Positions 1 through 8,955 of a stretch of DNA of 64,000 nt are shown piece after piece. Source of the DNA: Candidatus Gastranaerophilales bacterium (GTDB taxonomy: Bacteria > Cyanobacteriota > Vampirovibrionia > Gastranaerophilales > Gastranaerophilaceae); assembly GCA_944325005.1 (NCBI GenBank), contig CALUYO010000001.1, positions 269,646 to 333,645 on the forward strand. Reading direction: 5' to 3'. A model generated the notes under the pieces. That model ran no database searches. It worked only from the letters and a program-made list of their open reading frames with translations, and was not told where the DNA came from. The position numbers and the translations under genes are program-made. The number at the start of each line of letters is the position of its first letter. Within the stretch, counting starts at the first letter, position 1.

Positions 1-710
1 TCAAAAATTATTGCACTAAGCGCATTTGAAACGTTAAGTGAATTAAACTCTTTTAACATAGGTATTTTTACTATGAAATCGGCGGCTTTAAGAAGAGATT
101 TTGATACACCTGCATGTTCAGCCCCCATAATAAGAGCAAAATTCATATCTTTATAATTAATATCATAATAATTATCTTTTGCTCCTGCGTCTGCCGCAAC
201 TACCCACCAGTCGGAATTTTTTAATTTTTGAACAGCATTGACAAGGCTGTTTACTTTTATAATCGGTATATGATTAACAGCTCCTGCGCTTGTCTTTTCT
301 ACTGTTGCATTGACTTGTACATTACGTCTTGAAGGTATAATTATTCCGGCTACTCCGGCACATACACAAGTTCTTATTATTGCTCCGAGGTTATGTGCAT
401 CTTCAACCCCGTCAAGTATTACAACAGAAGCATTATCGTGTTTTTCATCAAGAAAATCATCTAAATCTTTATATTTTATCGGGGAAATTTGAGCAATTAC
501 TCCCTGATGATTAAATTCTGCATACGGGAGAAATTTTTCTTTTGCCGCAAACTGAAATACTATACCGTTTTCTCTGGCAAGGTCCTTTATTTTGTTAAGC
601 TTTGAATCCCCGTGAATATTTTTTGAAATAATTATTTTATTTATTTCTCTGTCACCGGCTATCAGAGCTTCCAGTACGGAATTTTTTCCGAAGATTATAT
701 CATTTTGCAT
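1..710 (-). CDS. rlmB: 23S rRNA 2'-O-ribose methyltransferase RlmB (3' end cut by window)
   Basis: A SpoU/TrmH-family SAM-dependent rRNA methyltransferase, most like RlmB, which methylates G2251 of 23S rRNA. The 236 visible codons begin with an N-terminal substrate-binding region (NDIIFGKNSVLEAL) and carry the three knot-domain motifs: NLGAIIRTC, IMGAEHAGVS and the final block IPMLKEFNSLNVSNAL. Only about ten residues should be missing beyond base 1. The start at 710 has an AGGAG box, and its first codons overlap the TGA stop of nadA, which suggests one transcript with translational coupling. Another SpoU paralogue is possible but less likely given the N-terminal domain. Confidence 0.85.
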   Translation of the reverse strand, partial: MQNDIIFGKNSVLEALIAGDREINKIIISKNIHGDSKLNKIKDLARENGIVFQFAAKEKFLPYAEFNHQGVIAQISPIKYKDLDDFLDEKHDNASVVILDGVEDAHNLGAIIRTCVCAGVAGIIIPSRRNVQVNATVEKTSAGAVNHIPIIKVNSLVNAVQKLKNSDWWVVAADAGAKDNYYDINYKDMNFALIMGAEHAGVSKSLLKAADFIVKIPMLKEFNSLNVSNALSAIIF

Positions 711-1626
711 TATTTACTCCTGCAGACACTTCAAGCATTCTGTCGATGCATTTCAGTGCTTTTGCCGCAATTTCATTATCTACCGTAATTTCATGTTCCT
801 CTTTTTCAAGAGCATTGTATATATCAATTAAATTATGCCATTTCATATTCGGACAAATAATATTTTCCTTAATCAGGATAAATTCTTTATCCGGATAATC
901 ACGTGTAAGCCTGTCAACGACGCCTTTTTCTGTTGCGATTATAAAGCGTTTTTCATTACTTTCTGCTGCATATTTCATTATACCTGTGGTTGAGCCTACA
1001 TAATCTGCAAGCTGAGTAACTGATTGATGACATTCCGGGTGTGCAAGAACAGGTGCATCAGGGTATTTTTCACGCGCATTTTTAATATCTTCTGGTCTGA
1101 TTTGTAAATGTGTGGGACAAAAACCTGGATATGTTATAACACTAATATTTCCCAGTTGTGCTTCTACCCATTTCCCCAAATATGTATCAGGCAAAAATAA
1201 TATTTTATCTGTATTAAGACTGCCTACAATTTTAACTGCATTTGAACTGGTACAACATATATCACACTCTGATTTTACTTCAGCAGTTGAGTTTATATAG
1301 CAAACAACAGGTATATCCGGATACTTGCTTTTAAACTCTCTGAGCTGATTTAATGAAATCATATCTGCCATACGACATCCGGATTCTAAACGCGGAAGGA
1401 GAACTTTTTTATTGGGGCATAAAATTTTTGCGGTTTGAGCCATAAAGTATACTCCCGCAAAAAGTATTATATCCGCATTTGTTTTTGCTGCCATCTGGCT
1501 TAAATATAAAGAATCTCCGACGTAATCCGCAACATTATCAATCTCTTCATTTTGATAACAGTGTGCAAGAATAACCGCATTTTTATCCTTTTTTAATCTT
1601 TTAATTTTATCAATCAGCTCTTTCAT
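700..1626 (-). CDS. nadA: quinolinate synthase NadA
   Basis: Condenses iminoaspartate with dihydroxyacetone phosphate to quinolinate in de novo NAD synthesis, in the cytoplasm, using an oxygen-sensitive 4Fe-4S cluster. The 308-residue length is normal for the short NadA type. The three expected cluster ligands are Cys84 (SGCRMAD), Cys170 (GFCPTH) and Cys258 (IICPNM). Other family blocks are LAHCYQ, GDSLYLS, FLPDTYLG, HPEC and STTGI. A GGAG box precedes the start at 1626. The TGA stop overlaps the start of rlmB. nadB and nadC are not in the window. It is divergent from the pilM-like gene. Confidence 0.95.
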   Translation of the reverse strand: MKELIDKIKRLKKDKNAVILAHCYQNEEIDNVADYVGDSLYLSQMAAKTNADIILFAGVYFMAQTAKILCPNKKVLLPRLESGCRMADMISLNQLREFKSKYPDIPVVCYINSTAEVKSECDICCTSSNAVKIVGSLNTDKILFLPDTYLGKWVEAQLGNISVITYPGFCPTHLQIRPEDIKNAREKYPDAPVLAHPECHQSVTQLADYVGSTTGIMKYAAESNEKRFIIATEKGVVDRLTRDYPDKEFILIKENIICPNMKWHNLIDIYNALEKEEHEITVDNEIAAKALKCIDRMLEVSAGVNNAK

Positions 1627-1668
1627 TCGGGTAAATTCTCCTACATTTAGTGTAAATTTATGTTAAAT

Positions 1669-1698
1669 TTGCAAACTTTATAAAATATATTGTATAAT
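1669..1698 (+). promoter_or_regulatory. promoter of the PilM/PilN-PilO operon
   Basis: TTGCAA at 1669-1674, an 18-base spacer and a perfect TATAAT at 1693-1698 fit a sigma-70 type promoter. It lies 42 bases before the first type IV pilus gene at 1740, so this transcript would have a short leader. Confidence 0.55.
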
Positions 1699-1739
1699 AA
1701 AAATATAAGTGAGTAAATAAGTAGTAAGAAAAAGATATT

Positions 1740-3452
1740 ATGGATTTAAACAGTATTTTATCACAATTAGGCGTGGGAAGTAAGGATACAGTATATTTAT
1801 CTGTAACGCCCGGTGTAGGATTAGAGCTTATTCAACTTGATGTTGCTAATAAAACAGTAAAGAATTATGCCTTTAGGCCTTTAGAATATAATGAATCTTT
1901 AAGAGAGCTCTCTGATATTGAGGCATTCAAGAATGCTGTAACAGAACTTTTTTCGGAGTTAAAAATTAATATTAAAAGCAATGTTGTATTAAACCTCCCT
2001 ATGGTTCTTTTCGGAAGTAAAGAATTACCTTTGCTTTTAGCGGACGATGCGGTATCTGAGGCTTTGACGTCGGAAGTTGAGCAGTCTTATATATTTAAAA
2101 GGTATGAACCGGTAATCAGCTGGGCGGATGCAAACAATTCTCAGTCCGGTGATATGAGAAAACTTTTTTATTCTGCAATACAAAAAAATGTCGTTGATGA
2201 TCTAAAAAGTGCATTGACGGAACTTGGAGCAAATCTCGTCGGTATTGAAATGTCATTGACATCAATATTGAAGGCTCTTGCATTCAGCGGCCTTGCTCAG
2301 GAACAGATGAAAGATAATGTTTCCTGGAACCTTATGCTGATTAAACAGAGCGGTTATTCAATTTGTTCCATGATAGGTAAAAGTATTGTTGATTATTATG
2401 AAGAGCCTCTGGCAATAAAATCTTTTGAAGGTGAAGAAATATATAATGCAATTAATGCTTCTGCTCAAATTACCTTGATGAGTTATCCGGCAAATTATCT
2501 TTATATAGTTTCTGAAACTGATCTGGTAAGTGCTGAACTTTTATCAAAAAGGCTACAGGCTGATGGTATTATAAATTTCTGGGAAAATAACAGCTTTAAA
2601 AAACAGGATGCACTTCCTGTAAGTTTGGAAGTTTTAGAAGAAACTGCACGTAAAATTTCATTAGAAGCAATAGGTATTGCAGTTGGCTCGGCTGTTAATA
2701 TGCCTATAAAGTTTAATTTTATTACGGGTTCTTCCGGAGAAGGTGTTATCGACGATCCTAACGAACCTGTTCATATAGTGCTCGGTTCATCAGAATTTGA
2801 TATTTCTCCTAATGCTGCAAGAAATATTGCGGCTTTATGTGCAGTTGTTCTTGTTGTTCCGGCATTAGCGGCTTTTTTAGTTGTACCTATGATTTCAAAA
2901 CAAAAACAGGCACAGCTGGATGATATTAATTCAAAACTCCAGCAAACTGATGCAGAAATTAAGAGGTTACAGGAAGAACAGAATAAACAAAATGACTTTG
3001 ATGTAAATGCCGAAATTAAGAAAGTTACAGGTAATAACAGGTCTAAGCTTATGGCCTATACTGCTCTTGGAGAATCTGTTCCGAAAAAACTATGGGTAAC
3101 ATACTTTGTTGCTAAAGATGACGGAAAATTTGATATTAAAGGAAATTCTTCAAATGTAGAAGATATTTATCTGTTCTACCGTAATATGAAAGATTCTTTA
3201 ATAAGTACAAAACTTAGACTTCATAAACTGGAGATGAAAACTGAGTCTGTTGATGAGGCTGTAACAATAGATCCTAATGCACCTGCTGATTATGAATTTG
3301 AAATAACAAATATGACAAACTCTGAACTTAATCCGCCGCCCCCGCAGGATCCTAATGCACAGCAGGCACAGCAGCAGGCTGCACAAGAAGAAGCAAAAAG
3401 CGGAGGTTTGTTGAGCAAACCATTGTTAAATTTCGGAAAATCTAATAACTAG
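1740..3452 (+). CDS. type IV pilus assembly protein, PilM-like domain joined to PilN-like domain
   Basis: A 570-residue protein that appears to join two normally separate inner-membrane platform proteins. Residues 1 to about 340 resemble the actin-like cytoplasmic PilM (for example the region LGANLVGIEMSLTSIL). A single hydrophobic segment follows at about 357-385, then a charged coiled coil at about 386-425 and a PilN-like periplasmic domain to about 530. The tail is rich in Pro, Gln and Ala. PilM binds the short N-terminal tail of PilN, so a fusion is mechanically sensible. The PilO-like gene follows after 11 bases. The domain calls rest on layout and weak motifs; HHpred would settle them. 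Confidence 0.65.
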   Translation: MDLNSILSQLGVGSKDTVYLSVTPGVGLELIQLDVANKTVKNYAFRPLEYNESLRELSDIEAFKNAVTELFSELKINIKSNVVLNLPMVLFGSKELPLLLADDAVSEALTSEVEQSYIFKRYEPVISWADANNSQSGDMRKLFYSAIQKNVVDDLKSALTELGANLVGIEMSLTSILKALAFSGLAQEQMKDNVSWNLMLIKQSGYSICSMIGKSIVDYYEEPLAIKSFEGEEIYNAINASAQITLMSYPANYLYIVSETDLVSAELLSKRLQADGIINFWENNSFKKQDALPVSLEVLEETARKISLEAIGIAVGSAVNMPIKFNFITGSSGEGVIDDPNEPVHIVLGSSEFDISPNAARNIAALCAVVLVVPALAAFLVVPMISKQKQAQLDDINSKLQQTDAEIKRLQEEQNKQNDFDVNAEIKKVTGNNRSKLMAYTALGESVPKKLWVTYFVAKDDGKFDIKGNSSNVEDIYLFYRNMKDSLISTKLRLHKLEMKTESVDEAVTIDPNAPADYEFEITNMTNSELNPPPPQDPNAQQAQQQAAQEEAKSGGLLSKPLLNFGKSNN

Positions 3453-3463
3453 AGGTAGTTGAC

Positions 3464-4204
3464 GTGGAAAAATACAGTATATATTTTAAAAAATTCAAGA
3501 TTGCAATAATAATATTAGTTGCGGCTCTTGCACTGTTTATATTTTTTGTTACTAAAATTGTGCCTGAAGTTCAAAAAATTATGCAAATCCAGAATGATTA
3601 TAAAACACAGTCTTCTGCTCTTGCAGATTCCGAAAGAAAGCTGCAGGATCTGCGTGATACCGCTGCCAAAAAAGAGGCTGAAGGCGAAGATATTGCAAAA
3701 ATGTTTTTCAAGCCGATTAGCGAGGGCTTGGATACCGAAGCAGCTATTTCTGATGAATTTGGTGAAATATTGCAGTTGATTAGAGAAAATAAAATAAAAA
3801 CACGCTCGGTTAAATATGATTATGATCCTCAGGATGATAATTTTGTTAAAAATGCTGCAAACAGATATCATGTATGCCGTATAACAGCTGAAATGATTGC
3901 AAGCTATTCGAATTTCGCAAATTTTATGCGAGAATTATATAAACATGAACATTTCCTTGAAATTTCAAAAGTTGAAATTGTTCCGTACGAAAAGAATAAG
4001 AGAATATTGCTCGTAAGTTTGCAGGTAAAATTATATGCACAGAAAGATGCTGCAACTGCAGCGGCAGAGGCAGCTGAAGCAGCTGCGGCGGCCAAGGCTG
4101 CTGCTCCTGCAGATGGTCAATCGGCAGGAACAGATGCATCTGCAGTTCCTTCTCCACAACCTGCGTCTGCTGATGGAGGAGTTTCTCCCGAAGCCTCTTT
4201 CTAG
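3464..4204 (+). CDS. type IV pilus inner-membrane protein, PilO-like
   Basis: Begins with GTG after GAGGT, right behind the PilM/PilN-like gene. It has a short cytoplasmic start, one membrane segment at about 12-33, a coiled-coil stretch (about 40-75) and a compact periplasmic domain (about 90-195). That is the layout of PilO, the partner of PilN in the alignment subcomplex. The last 50 residues form a low-complexity tail of Ala, Gly, Ser and Pro, unusual for PilO. PilP, PilQ, PilB and PilC lie 47 kb away. The call is from architecture and context; direct sequence similarity to classic PilO is faint. Confidence 0.6.
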   Translation: MEKYSIYFKKFKIAIIILVAALALFIFFVTKIVPEVQKIMQIQNDYKTQSSALADSERKLQDLRDTAAKKEAEGEDIAKMFFKPISEGLDTEAAISDEFGEILQLIRENKIKTRSVKYDYDPQDDNFVKNAANRYHVCRITAEMIASYSNFANFMRELYKHEHFLEISKVEIVPYEKNKRILLVSLQVKLYAQKDAATAAAEAAEAAAAAKAAAPADGQSAGTDASAVPSPQPASADGGVSPEASF

Positions 4205-4210
4205 CCTGAG

Positions 4211-5068
4211 CTAACTGAATAAAGTGTAATCTATTCCGAAAAGCCTCTTTTTGTTATTAATGCATGTTATACAAAAAGGGGTTTCTAATGTGTTATGTCT
4301 TGCAAAATCTTTGAACCCTGAGCCACACCTGCCACGATGATCATTTGCTAAAAATGGGCAGCTGTAAACTCCTTTTGCTGTAAGAATTCTTCCATATTCG
4401 CAATCAAGGCTTTCCCAGTTCCAGTCAGGGATTTCTTCTAGCTTACTTGTTTTATCATGGTATATATTTATTGTGAAGTTGTTGTCCCCGGCTTCAAAAC
4501 CTGCTTTAAGACAAATTTGTTTAAATTCATTTAAAAGTATATTTTTGTCTTCCTTATAAAAATTAGTTACACTCAATATCGGATTAAAACCGTATTTTAC
4601 CAGACTTTTTATTGCATGAATAGTTTGTCTGTAAGCTCCTCTCCCTCTTATATCGTCATTTTTAACTTCATCATAGTGATCGATGCTTAATTTGAAGATA
4701 ATTTCAAAAGAACTTTCTTCTTCCACACGTTTTAAAAATCTGACTTTTTTTTCATTAATAAAGGTTCCGTTAGTAAAAATACATACATTCGAACGTTTCA
4801 GGCAGGCTCTTAAAATAGAGTTAAAATCAGGATGCGTCATTGGTTCGGCACCTGTGAGATAAATACATTCAATGTTTTCTTTTTTTGTGTCTGCAAGAGC
4901 TTCTTTTACAGAATCCAAAGAAATAAAATCTTTTACACTTTTGCTGAGAGGAAAGTCAATATAACAATGTCTGCAATGCTGGTTACAATTTTTTTCTGTT
5001 AGTTCAATAAATAAATTGTTCAACTCTTTTAATTGGCACACAGGTGTTTGGAAAATAGTATTTTTCAT
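4211..5068 (-). CDS. radical SAM protein
   Basis: A 285-residue radical SAM enzyme. The 4Fe-4S/SAM motif CX3CX2C is Cys28-Cys32-Cys35 (CNQHCRHCY), followed by the glycine-rich LTGAEPMTHPDF. The C-terminal part has further cysteines (CPF, RCGSG, CITCINN) that could bind an auxiliary cluster, as in SPASM or twitch-domain maturases of peptides or cofactors. An AAGGAG box sits before the start. It is convergent with the PilO-like gene and no peptide substrate gene is evident nearby. The substrate is unknown. Confidence 0.8.
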   Translation of the reverse strand: MKNTIFQTPVCQLKELNNLFIELTEKNCNQHCRHCYIDFPLSKSVKDFISLDSVKEALADTKKENIECIYLTGAEPMTHPDFNSILRACLKRSNVCIFTNGTFINEKKVRFLKRVEEESSFEIIFKLSIDHYDEVKNDDIRGRGAYRQTIHAIKSLVKYGFNPILSVTNFYKEDKNILLNEFKQICLKAGFEAGDNNFTINIYHDKTSKLEEIPDWNWESLDCEYGRILTAKGVYSCPFLANDHRGRCGSGFKDFARHNTLETPFCITCINNKKRLFGIDYTLFS

Positions 5069-5154
5069 ATAATTTTAACTCCTTTTTAATTTATAAATAT
5101 TTTATGAACCTAAATATTAAAAAGAAATTCACCTGTAGGGTAATATATTTTGTA

Positions 5155-5180
5155 AAAAAGAACCTTTTTAGGGTTCTTTT
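5155..5180 (-). terminator. terminator overlapping the stop codon of the 5168 gene
   Basis: On the minus strand, AAAAGAACC and AGGTTCTTTT form a stem with a short loop, followed by a T run. The TAA stop of the upstream gene lies in the loop, so the last codons are part of the terminator. Confidence 0.6.
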
Positions 5181-5497
5181 CTTTTTTTGTTAAAATCGTG
5201 CGGTTTTTTATTCTCAAGCCATTTGCTCATTATATAATGTTCATAACTTAATGCATAGTTATACAGTGCTTTTACAAGTATTCTGCCGCTGTCAGATTTC
5301 CCGATAATAAGAAAGTCTCCTGATTTATTTTCAGCAAGCATAATTTCACGGTGAACGATTTTATCAACATGATTTTTAGGGTTTTTGTTTATTACAATTT
5401 TTATCCAATCGCAAAGTATTCCTGTACCGGTAGAGGAGCCGGATGTTATATCATCATTTCTTGATTGCAGGTATTTTGAAAATTCATTTAGTATCAT
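5168..5497 (-). CDS. hypothetical protein, 109 aa
   Basis: Not recognised. It is a 109-residue soluble protein with a basic end (NKKRKEP). Its start overlaps the comF stop as ATGA, so it is translationally coupled to comF, and a terminator covers its stop. This makes it the last gene of a two-gene operon. There are no cysteine clusters, signal peptide or membrane segments. The overlap supports a real gene; its function is open. Confidence 0.6.
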   Translation of the reverse strand: MILNEFSKYLQSRNDDITSGSSTGTGILCDWIKIVINKNPKNHVDKIVHREIMLAENKSGDFLIIGKSDSGRILVKALYNYALSYEHYIMSKWLENKKPHDFNKKRKEP

Positions 5498-6147
5498 TTT
5501 ATATCTTCAAACGGGGTTGTTGCCGCAAAGCAGATAATATCATTTATTCCATTTTTTTTCAACTCTTTAATCATTTCTTCAAAAGTAGAACCTGTTGTAC
5601 ATATATCATCAATAATAAGAATTGTTTTCCCGTGATAATTTGTTTTGTCAGCTTTAAACGCGTTGGAAAGGTTTTTAACACGTTCATCTCTTTTTAACTT
5701 ATATTGAGGTCTGGTATCTTTAACTCTTTTTATTAATCCGGTGTTAAGTGTGGCAGATGTAATTCTGCAGAACTCTTCGCCTGTCAGAACCATGTGATTG
5801 TATTTTCGCTTTCTCTCCCGTTTATGATAGATTGGCACTGGTACGACTTCAAAATCTTTTTTGTCCGTAATTTTTGAGAAATATTCAGCCATAAATTTTG
5901 CAAGGTAATATGCTAAATCCCGCTGATTATGATATTTTAAACCTCTAATGAGTTTCTGGAGATTTTTTGAATATACACCGGCACAATATATTTTTTTGCC
6001 ATCAATTATACGGTTAACTCTAACAGGCAAAAATTCCATTTGTTCATAGCATTTGGAACACATTTTAACGGCTTCTTTTGAATTTTTGCAAAAGTAGCAC
6101 TTTTTTTTATATATCCAATCCAGCAGGCTTAACAAATTTTGAAGCAT
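5494..6147 (-). CDS. comF: ComF family phosphoribosyltransferase-like protein
   Basis: ComF proteins act in natural transformation at the inner face of the membrane, helping single-stranded DNA uptake. Here an N-terminal zinc finger (Cys17, Cys20, Cys30, Cys33) is followed by a type I phosphoribosyltransferase fold with the PRPP loop ILIIDDICTTGST near residues 175-188. The length of 217 is typical. No Shine-Dalgarno is seen; a TATAAT ends nine bases before the ATG, so the transcript may have almost no leader. ComM and type IV pilus genes in the same window fit a competence role. Confidence 0.85.
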   Translation of the reverse strand: MLQNLLSLLDWIYKKKCYFCKNSKEAVKMCSKCYEQMEFLPVRVNRIIDGKKIYCAGVYSKNLQKLIRGLKYHNQRDLAYYLAKFMAEYFSKITDKKDFEVVPVPIYHKRERKRKYNHMVLTGEEFCRITSATLNTGLIKRVKDTRPQYKLKRDERVKNLSNAFKADKTNYHGKTILIIDDICTTGSTFEEMIKELKKNGINDIICFAATTPFEDIK

Positions 6148-6169
6148 AATAAAATAATTATACTACAAA

Positions 6170-7084
6170 TTATTTACATTTGTTTTTCCCGTCCCATGTA
6201 AGGTCATTACAGTGAAGGTAATCCATATTTTCGTTAAATATTACCCAGGCTGTACAGCCATAACCGTTTATAATATTTGGAATTGAAGGGTTACATTTTT
6301 CCTCAAATGTAAACTGTGTCTCTTCTGCAGTACCTACAGGTATGACACCATATTTTGTATAATAAAACATGAATACGTCTTTCCCTGTTGTATTGGGTGG
6401 GGTTTTACCATTCAGGTCAACAAATAATTCTCCGCAAACGTTTTGCAGTGGTACAGAGTTCCCAAAATTGCTTTTACATTGTGGCGATAGTATTGTAACT
6501 CCAAGGATATTAGTCCCGTCAGCTAAAGTAATATATGGTGAAAAAGTCCCAAATTCTGTTCCGTCTAATGAATATCTTTTCCATTTCTCAACTTTATTTT
6601 TGCATGAATCTCCATATGGACAATATTGGATAGTTTTAAGATATTTCTGTAGTTTTTCTCCGAAGAGATTTCGCGAAATATCTGCCTGAGCTAGTTCCTC
6701 ATCGCTCATACCATCATTAGACGAGTATCGTGTAAGCCCCCAATCTTCAATAGGTCCCTCTTCACTTATTGCCATTAACATTGCCTGACTCATAAGGCTG
6801 TTAAATTTTTTAAGTTTAGTTGTATATTCTTTTTCCTTTTGATTTTGAATTAATGACGGCATCGTCATTGCGGCAACAACGCCTATAATTCCAAGTGTAA
6901 TTAAAACTTCCGCAAGAGTGAATGCAAATTTGTGATTTTTTAAATGGTGATGCATAATATCACTATAACCTATTTTACAATTATTGTAAAGTGCAGAATT
7001 ACATAAAATTTTGAAATGTTTAATCCCCTTATTTACCGTATGTCTCGCGGGGGGGGGGGCGACCCTAGATGCTCTTATATTCAT
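6170..7084 (-). CDS. prepilin-like protein with an in-frame C11 tract (phase ON), locus 1
   Basis: A type IV pilin or pseudopilin-like protein of 304 residues. The start at 7084 follows AGGAGG. Its ninth to twelfth codons run through an 11-base C tract (peptide VAPPPAR), and a leader of about 50 residues precedes the cleavage signature KFAFTLAEVLITLGIIG with Glu at +5. The globular part has several cysteines. An in-frame internal ATG at 6955 (MHHHLKNHKF) has a good promoter ending six bases upstream and could give a shorter, switch-independent form. The other four tracts have ten bases and break the frame; this one does not. No close functional class is recognisable beyond prepilin-like. Confidence 0.8.
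   Translation of the reverse strand: MNIRASRVAPPPARHTVNKGIKHFKILCNSALYNNCKIGYSDIMHHHLKNHKFAFTLAEVLITLGIIGVVAAMTMPSLIQNQKEKEYTTKLKKFNSLMSQAMLMAISEEGPIEDWGLTRYSSNDGMSDEELAQADISRNLFGEKLQKYLKTIQYCPYGDSCKNKVEKWKRYSLDGTEFGTFSPYITLADGTNILGVTILSPQCKSNFGNSVPLQNVCGELFVDLNGKTPPNTTGKDVFMFYYTKYGVIPVGTAEETQFTFEEKCNPSIPNIINGYGCTAWVIFNENMDYLHCNDLTWDGKNKCK
6962..6990 (-). promoter_or_regulatory. internal leaderless promoter of prepilin locus 1
   Basis: On the minus strand: TTTACA (6990-6985), a 17-base spacer, TATAGT (6967-6962), then six bases and the in-frame ATG at 6955. There is no ribosome binding site, so transcription should begin at or next to the start codon. Confidence 0.5.
7049..7059. repeat. homopolymer G11 tract, locus 1
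   Basis: Eleven G on the + strand, so C on the coding strand of the prepilin gene. It follows codon 8. Eleven bases keep the start at 7084 in frame with FTLAEV. The flank CGACCCTAGATGCTCT aligns with the flanks of the other four tracts. Confidence 0.95.
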
Positions 7085-7146
7085 TGCTTCAGCCTCCTAT
7101 ATAACTTTATTATGTATTATTTTGTTGGAATTGTCAATATCTTAAG

Positions 7147-8418
7147 CTACATAGGCAGTTTTATGCAAAACTCCGTTTTTACATTTTCTTCACTGGTAAC
7201 AGTGATTTCTCCTCCATGGGATTTAACAATCTGCTGGGAAAGATATAAGCCAAGGCCGGTACCTATTTTTCGGAATTTTTTTGCTGCGGAATAATATTTA
7301 TTGAATATAAGTTTTAATTCATTTGATGGTATTCCCTGCCCGTAATCTATTACGGAAATTGTTATAAAGCCAGGGATTTCGCCGGTTGTTATATCAATTC
7401 TGTCTTTAGTATTACTGTGTGAGATGGCATTGGATATCAGGTTTTTAATAACTCTTTCCAGCTGCATTGAATCTGCTGTTACTTTAATATCTCTTGACGG
7501 TGTGAAATAGATTGTTATACCTGAGTTGTTTGCAATCGGTTGTGTACTTTCTACAATATCCGATATAAATTTATTGAGCATAATATTTTCTTTCAGCAGT
7601 TTAATACCTGTTTCTTTAATTTTATATGTTTCAAGAATAATTTGCACAAGGTCAACAAGTTCTTCATTTGATTTTTTCATGTTTAAAAGTGCAACCTGTT
7701 GTTTTTCTGTTATTTCTCCGAATGTTCCATTCAAAAGAAAGTTTATTATATTGGATTCAGCAACAATCGGCACTTTTAAGTCATGTGTTAGAGTTGCAAC
7801 AAAATCCTCTTTTAGGGTTTCAATTTCTCTCTCTTTGGTTACATCTTTTATAAGAATTACGTATCTTTTTTTATCATCGTCTAACGATAATTTTATGGAA
7901 TGCATTATAAAGTTATTAGTAGGTGTATGTTTTACAAATATATCTTTGCCTTTTAATCTTTCTATAGGGGTATCATCACTGATTTGAATATAGTCAAAGA
8001 TATTTGTGCCGATAATTTCCTGTCCTTTTGCTCCGAACCATTCACTTACCTGAGGGGTTACGCGTAGAATATTATGTTTATCATTAATAATCAAAATCCC
8101 GTCTGAAAGCGAATTAATCACTGATTCCAACAGTTTATTCTGGCGCATGAGTTCCGCCTGATATTCCACAATCATTTTTTCTCTGTCATTCAGTGTTTCT
8201 ACCATTCTGTTAATACTGTCTGTTACATTCTGGTAGGTGGGATGATTAATCTCATCAATTTTTGTGGATAAGTTTCCGTATCTTACCGAGTTTACGGTAT
8301 TTGTGACCATGCCTAAATAGTCGTTAATCTTTGACCAGCGTTTGTTTGTCTGACGTGTGATTAAGAATAATATGATAAATACAAATATAATACAGAAATT
8401 TAACAGGTACCAGAGCAT
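7147..8418 (-). CDS. membrane sensor histidine kinase with PAS domain
   Basis: A 423-residue sensor kinase. It has one membrane segment at 1-20, a HAMP-like linker, a coiled coil (about 75-100), a PAS domain (about 100-195), a dimerisation helix with the phospho-accepting His212 (ATLTHDLKVPI), and a HATPase domain with an N box (LISNAISHS), G1 (DYGQGIP) and G2 (GTGLGLYLS). No periplasmic sensor domain is present, so it probably senses inside the cell or in the membrane. No response regulator adjoins it. The SD is GAGAGGG, and a TATAAT lies in the gap shared with the divergent phosphatase gene. Confidence 0.9.
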   Translation of the reverse strand: MLWYLLNFCIIFVFIILFLITRQTNKRWSKINDYLGMVTNTVNSVRYGNLSTKIDEINHPTYQNVTDSINRMVETLNDREKMIVEYQAELMRQNKLLESVINSLSDGILIINDKHNILRVTPQVSEWFGAKGQEIIGTNIFDYIQISDDTPIERLKGKDIFVKHTPTNNFIMHSIKLSLDDDKKRYVILIKDVTKEREIETLKEDFVATLTHDLKVPIVAESNIINFLLNGTFGEITEKQQVALLNMKKSNEELVDLVQIILETYKIKETGIKLLKENIMLNKFISDIVESTQPIANNSGITIYFTPSRDIKVTADSMQLERVIKNLISNAISHSNTKDRIDITTGEIPGFITISVIDYGQGIPSNELKLIFNKYYSAAKKFRKIGTGLGLYLSQQIVKSHGGEITVTSEENVKTEFCIKLPM

Positions 8419-8472
8419 TTGTTTTTCCCTCTCTTTATGTTAAAATTATACCAGATAAGGGATATTTTGTAT

Positions 8473-8955
8473 ATGGGAAAGTTAAAATTACCTGAAACTA
8501 TTAAAATGGTTATAACGGATTTTGATGGTGTTGTTACTGATAACTGTGTGTATATCAGCGATGGTGGAACAGCTGCAAGAAAATTAAACTTTAAAGATAT
8601 AATGGCTTTTTCGATGTTAAGAAAAAATAATTATATGATAGGAATTATTTCGGGAGAAAAAAATTCTGCAATTGAAATGCTTGCCGAAAAATTCCGGATA
8701 GAGGAAGTTCATCAAAATGTAAGAATTAAAATAGATGTTTTGAAAAATATTGTTTCTAGATATAACCTGTCAAAAGACGAATTTGTCTATATTGGAGATG
8801 ATATTAATGACATTGAATGTCTTAATTTTTCTAAATATAAAATCACTGTGCCGCATTCGGTTCAAAAAGTTAAAGAAGTTGATGGTATTCAGATTACTGA
8901 AAATAATGCAGGTGACGGAGCGTTTCGTGAGGTAGCGGATTGTTTGATTGGTTAA
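8473..8955 (+). CDS. KdsC-like HAD phosphatase
   Basis: A 160-residue C0-type HAD phosphatase without a cap, like KdsC, which removes phosphate from Kdo-8-phosphate in LPS synthesis. Motif I is DFDGVVTD, motif II the Ser of ISGE, then Lys, and motif III/IV GDDINDIE. Related enzymes act on N-acylneuraminate-9-phosphate, so the substrate is not fixed. I chose ATG 8473, which has AAGGGA upstream; an upstream in-frame extension would reach into the kinase promoter. The last 16 bases overlap the next gene. Confidence 0.8.
   Translation: MGKLKLPETIKMVITDFDGVVTDNCVYISDGGTAARKLNFKDIMAFSMLRKNNYMIGIISGEKNSAIEMLAEKFRIEEVHQNVRIKIDVLKNIVSRYNLSKDEFVYIGDDINDIECLNFSKYKITVPHSVQKVKEVDGIQITENNAGDGAFREVADCLIG

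Noticed and set aside
3904..4157. Ala- or Pro/Leu/Gln-rich antisense frames
   Set aside because: Mirror images of the low-complexity tail of the PilO-like gene.
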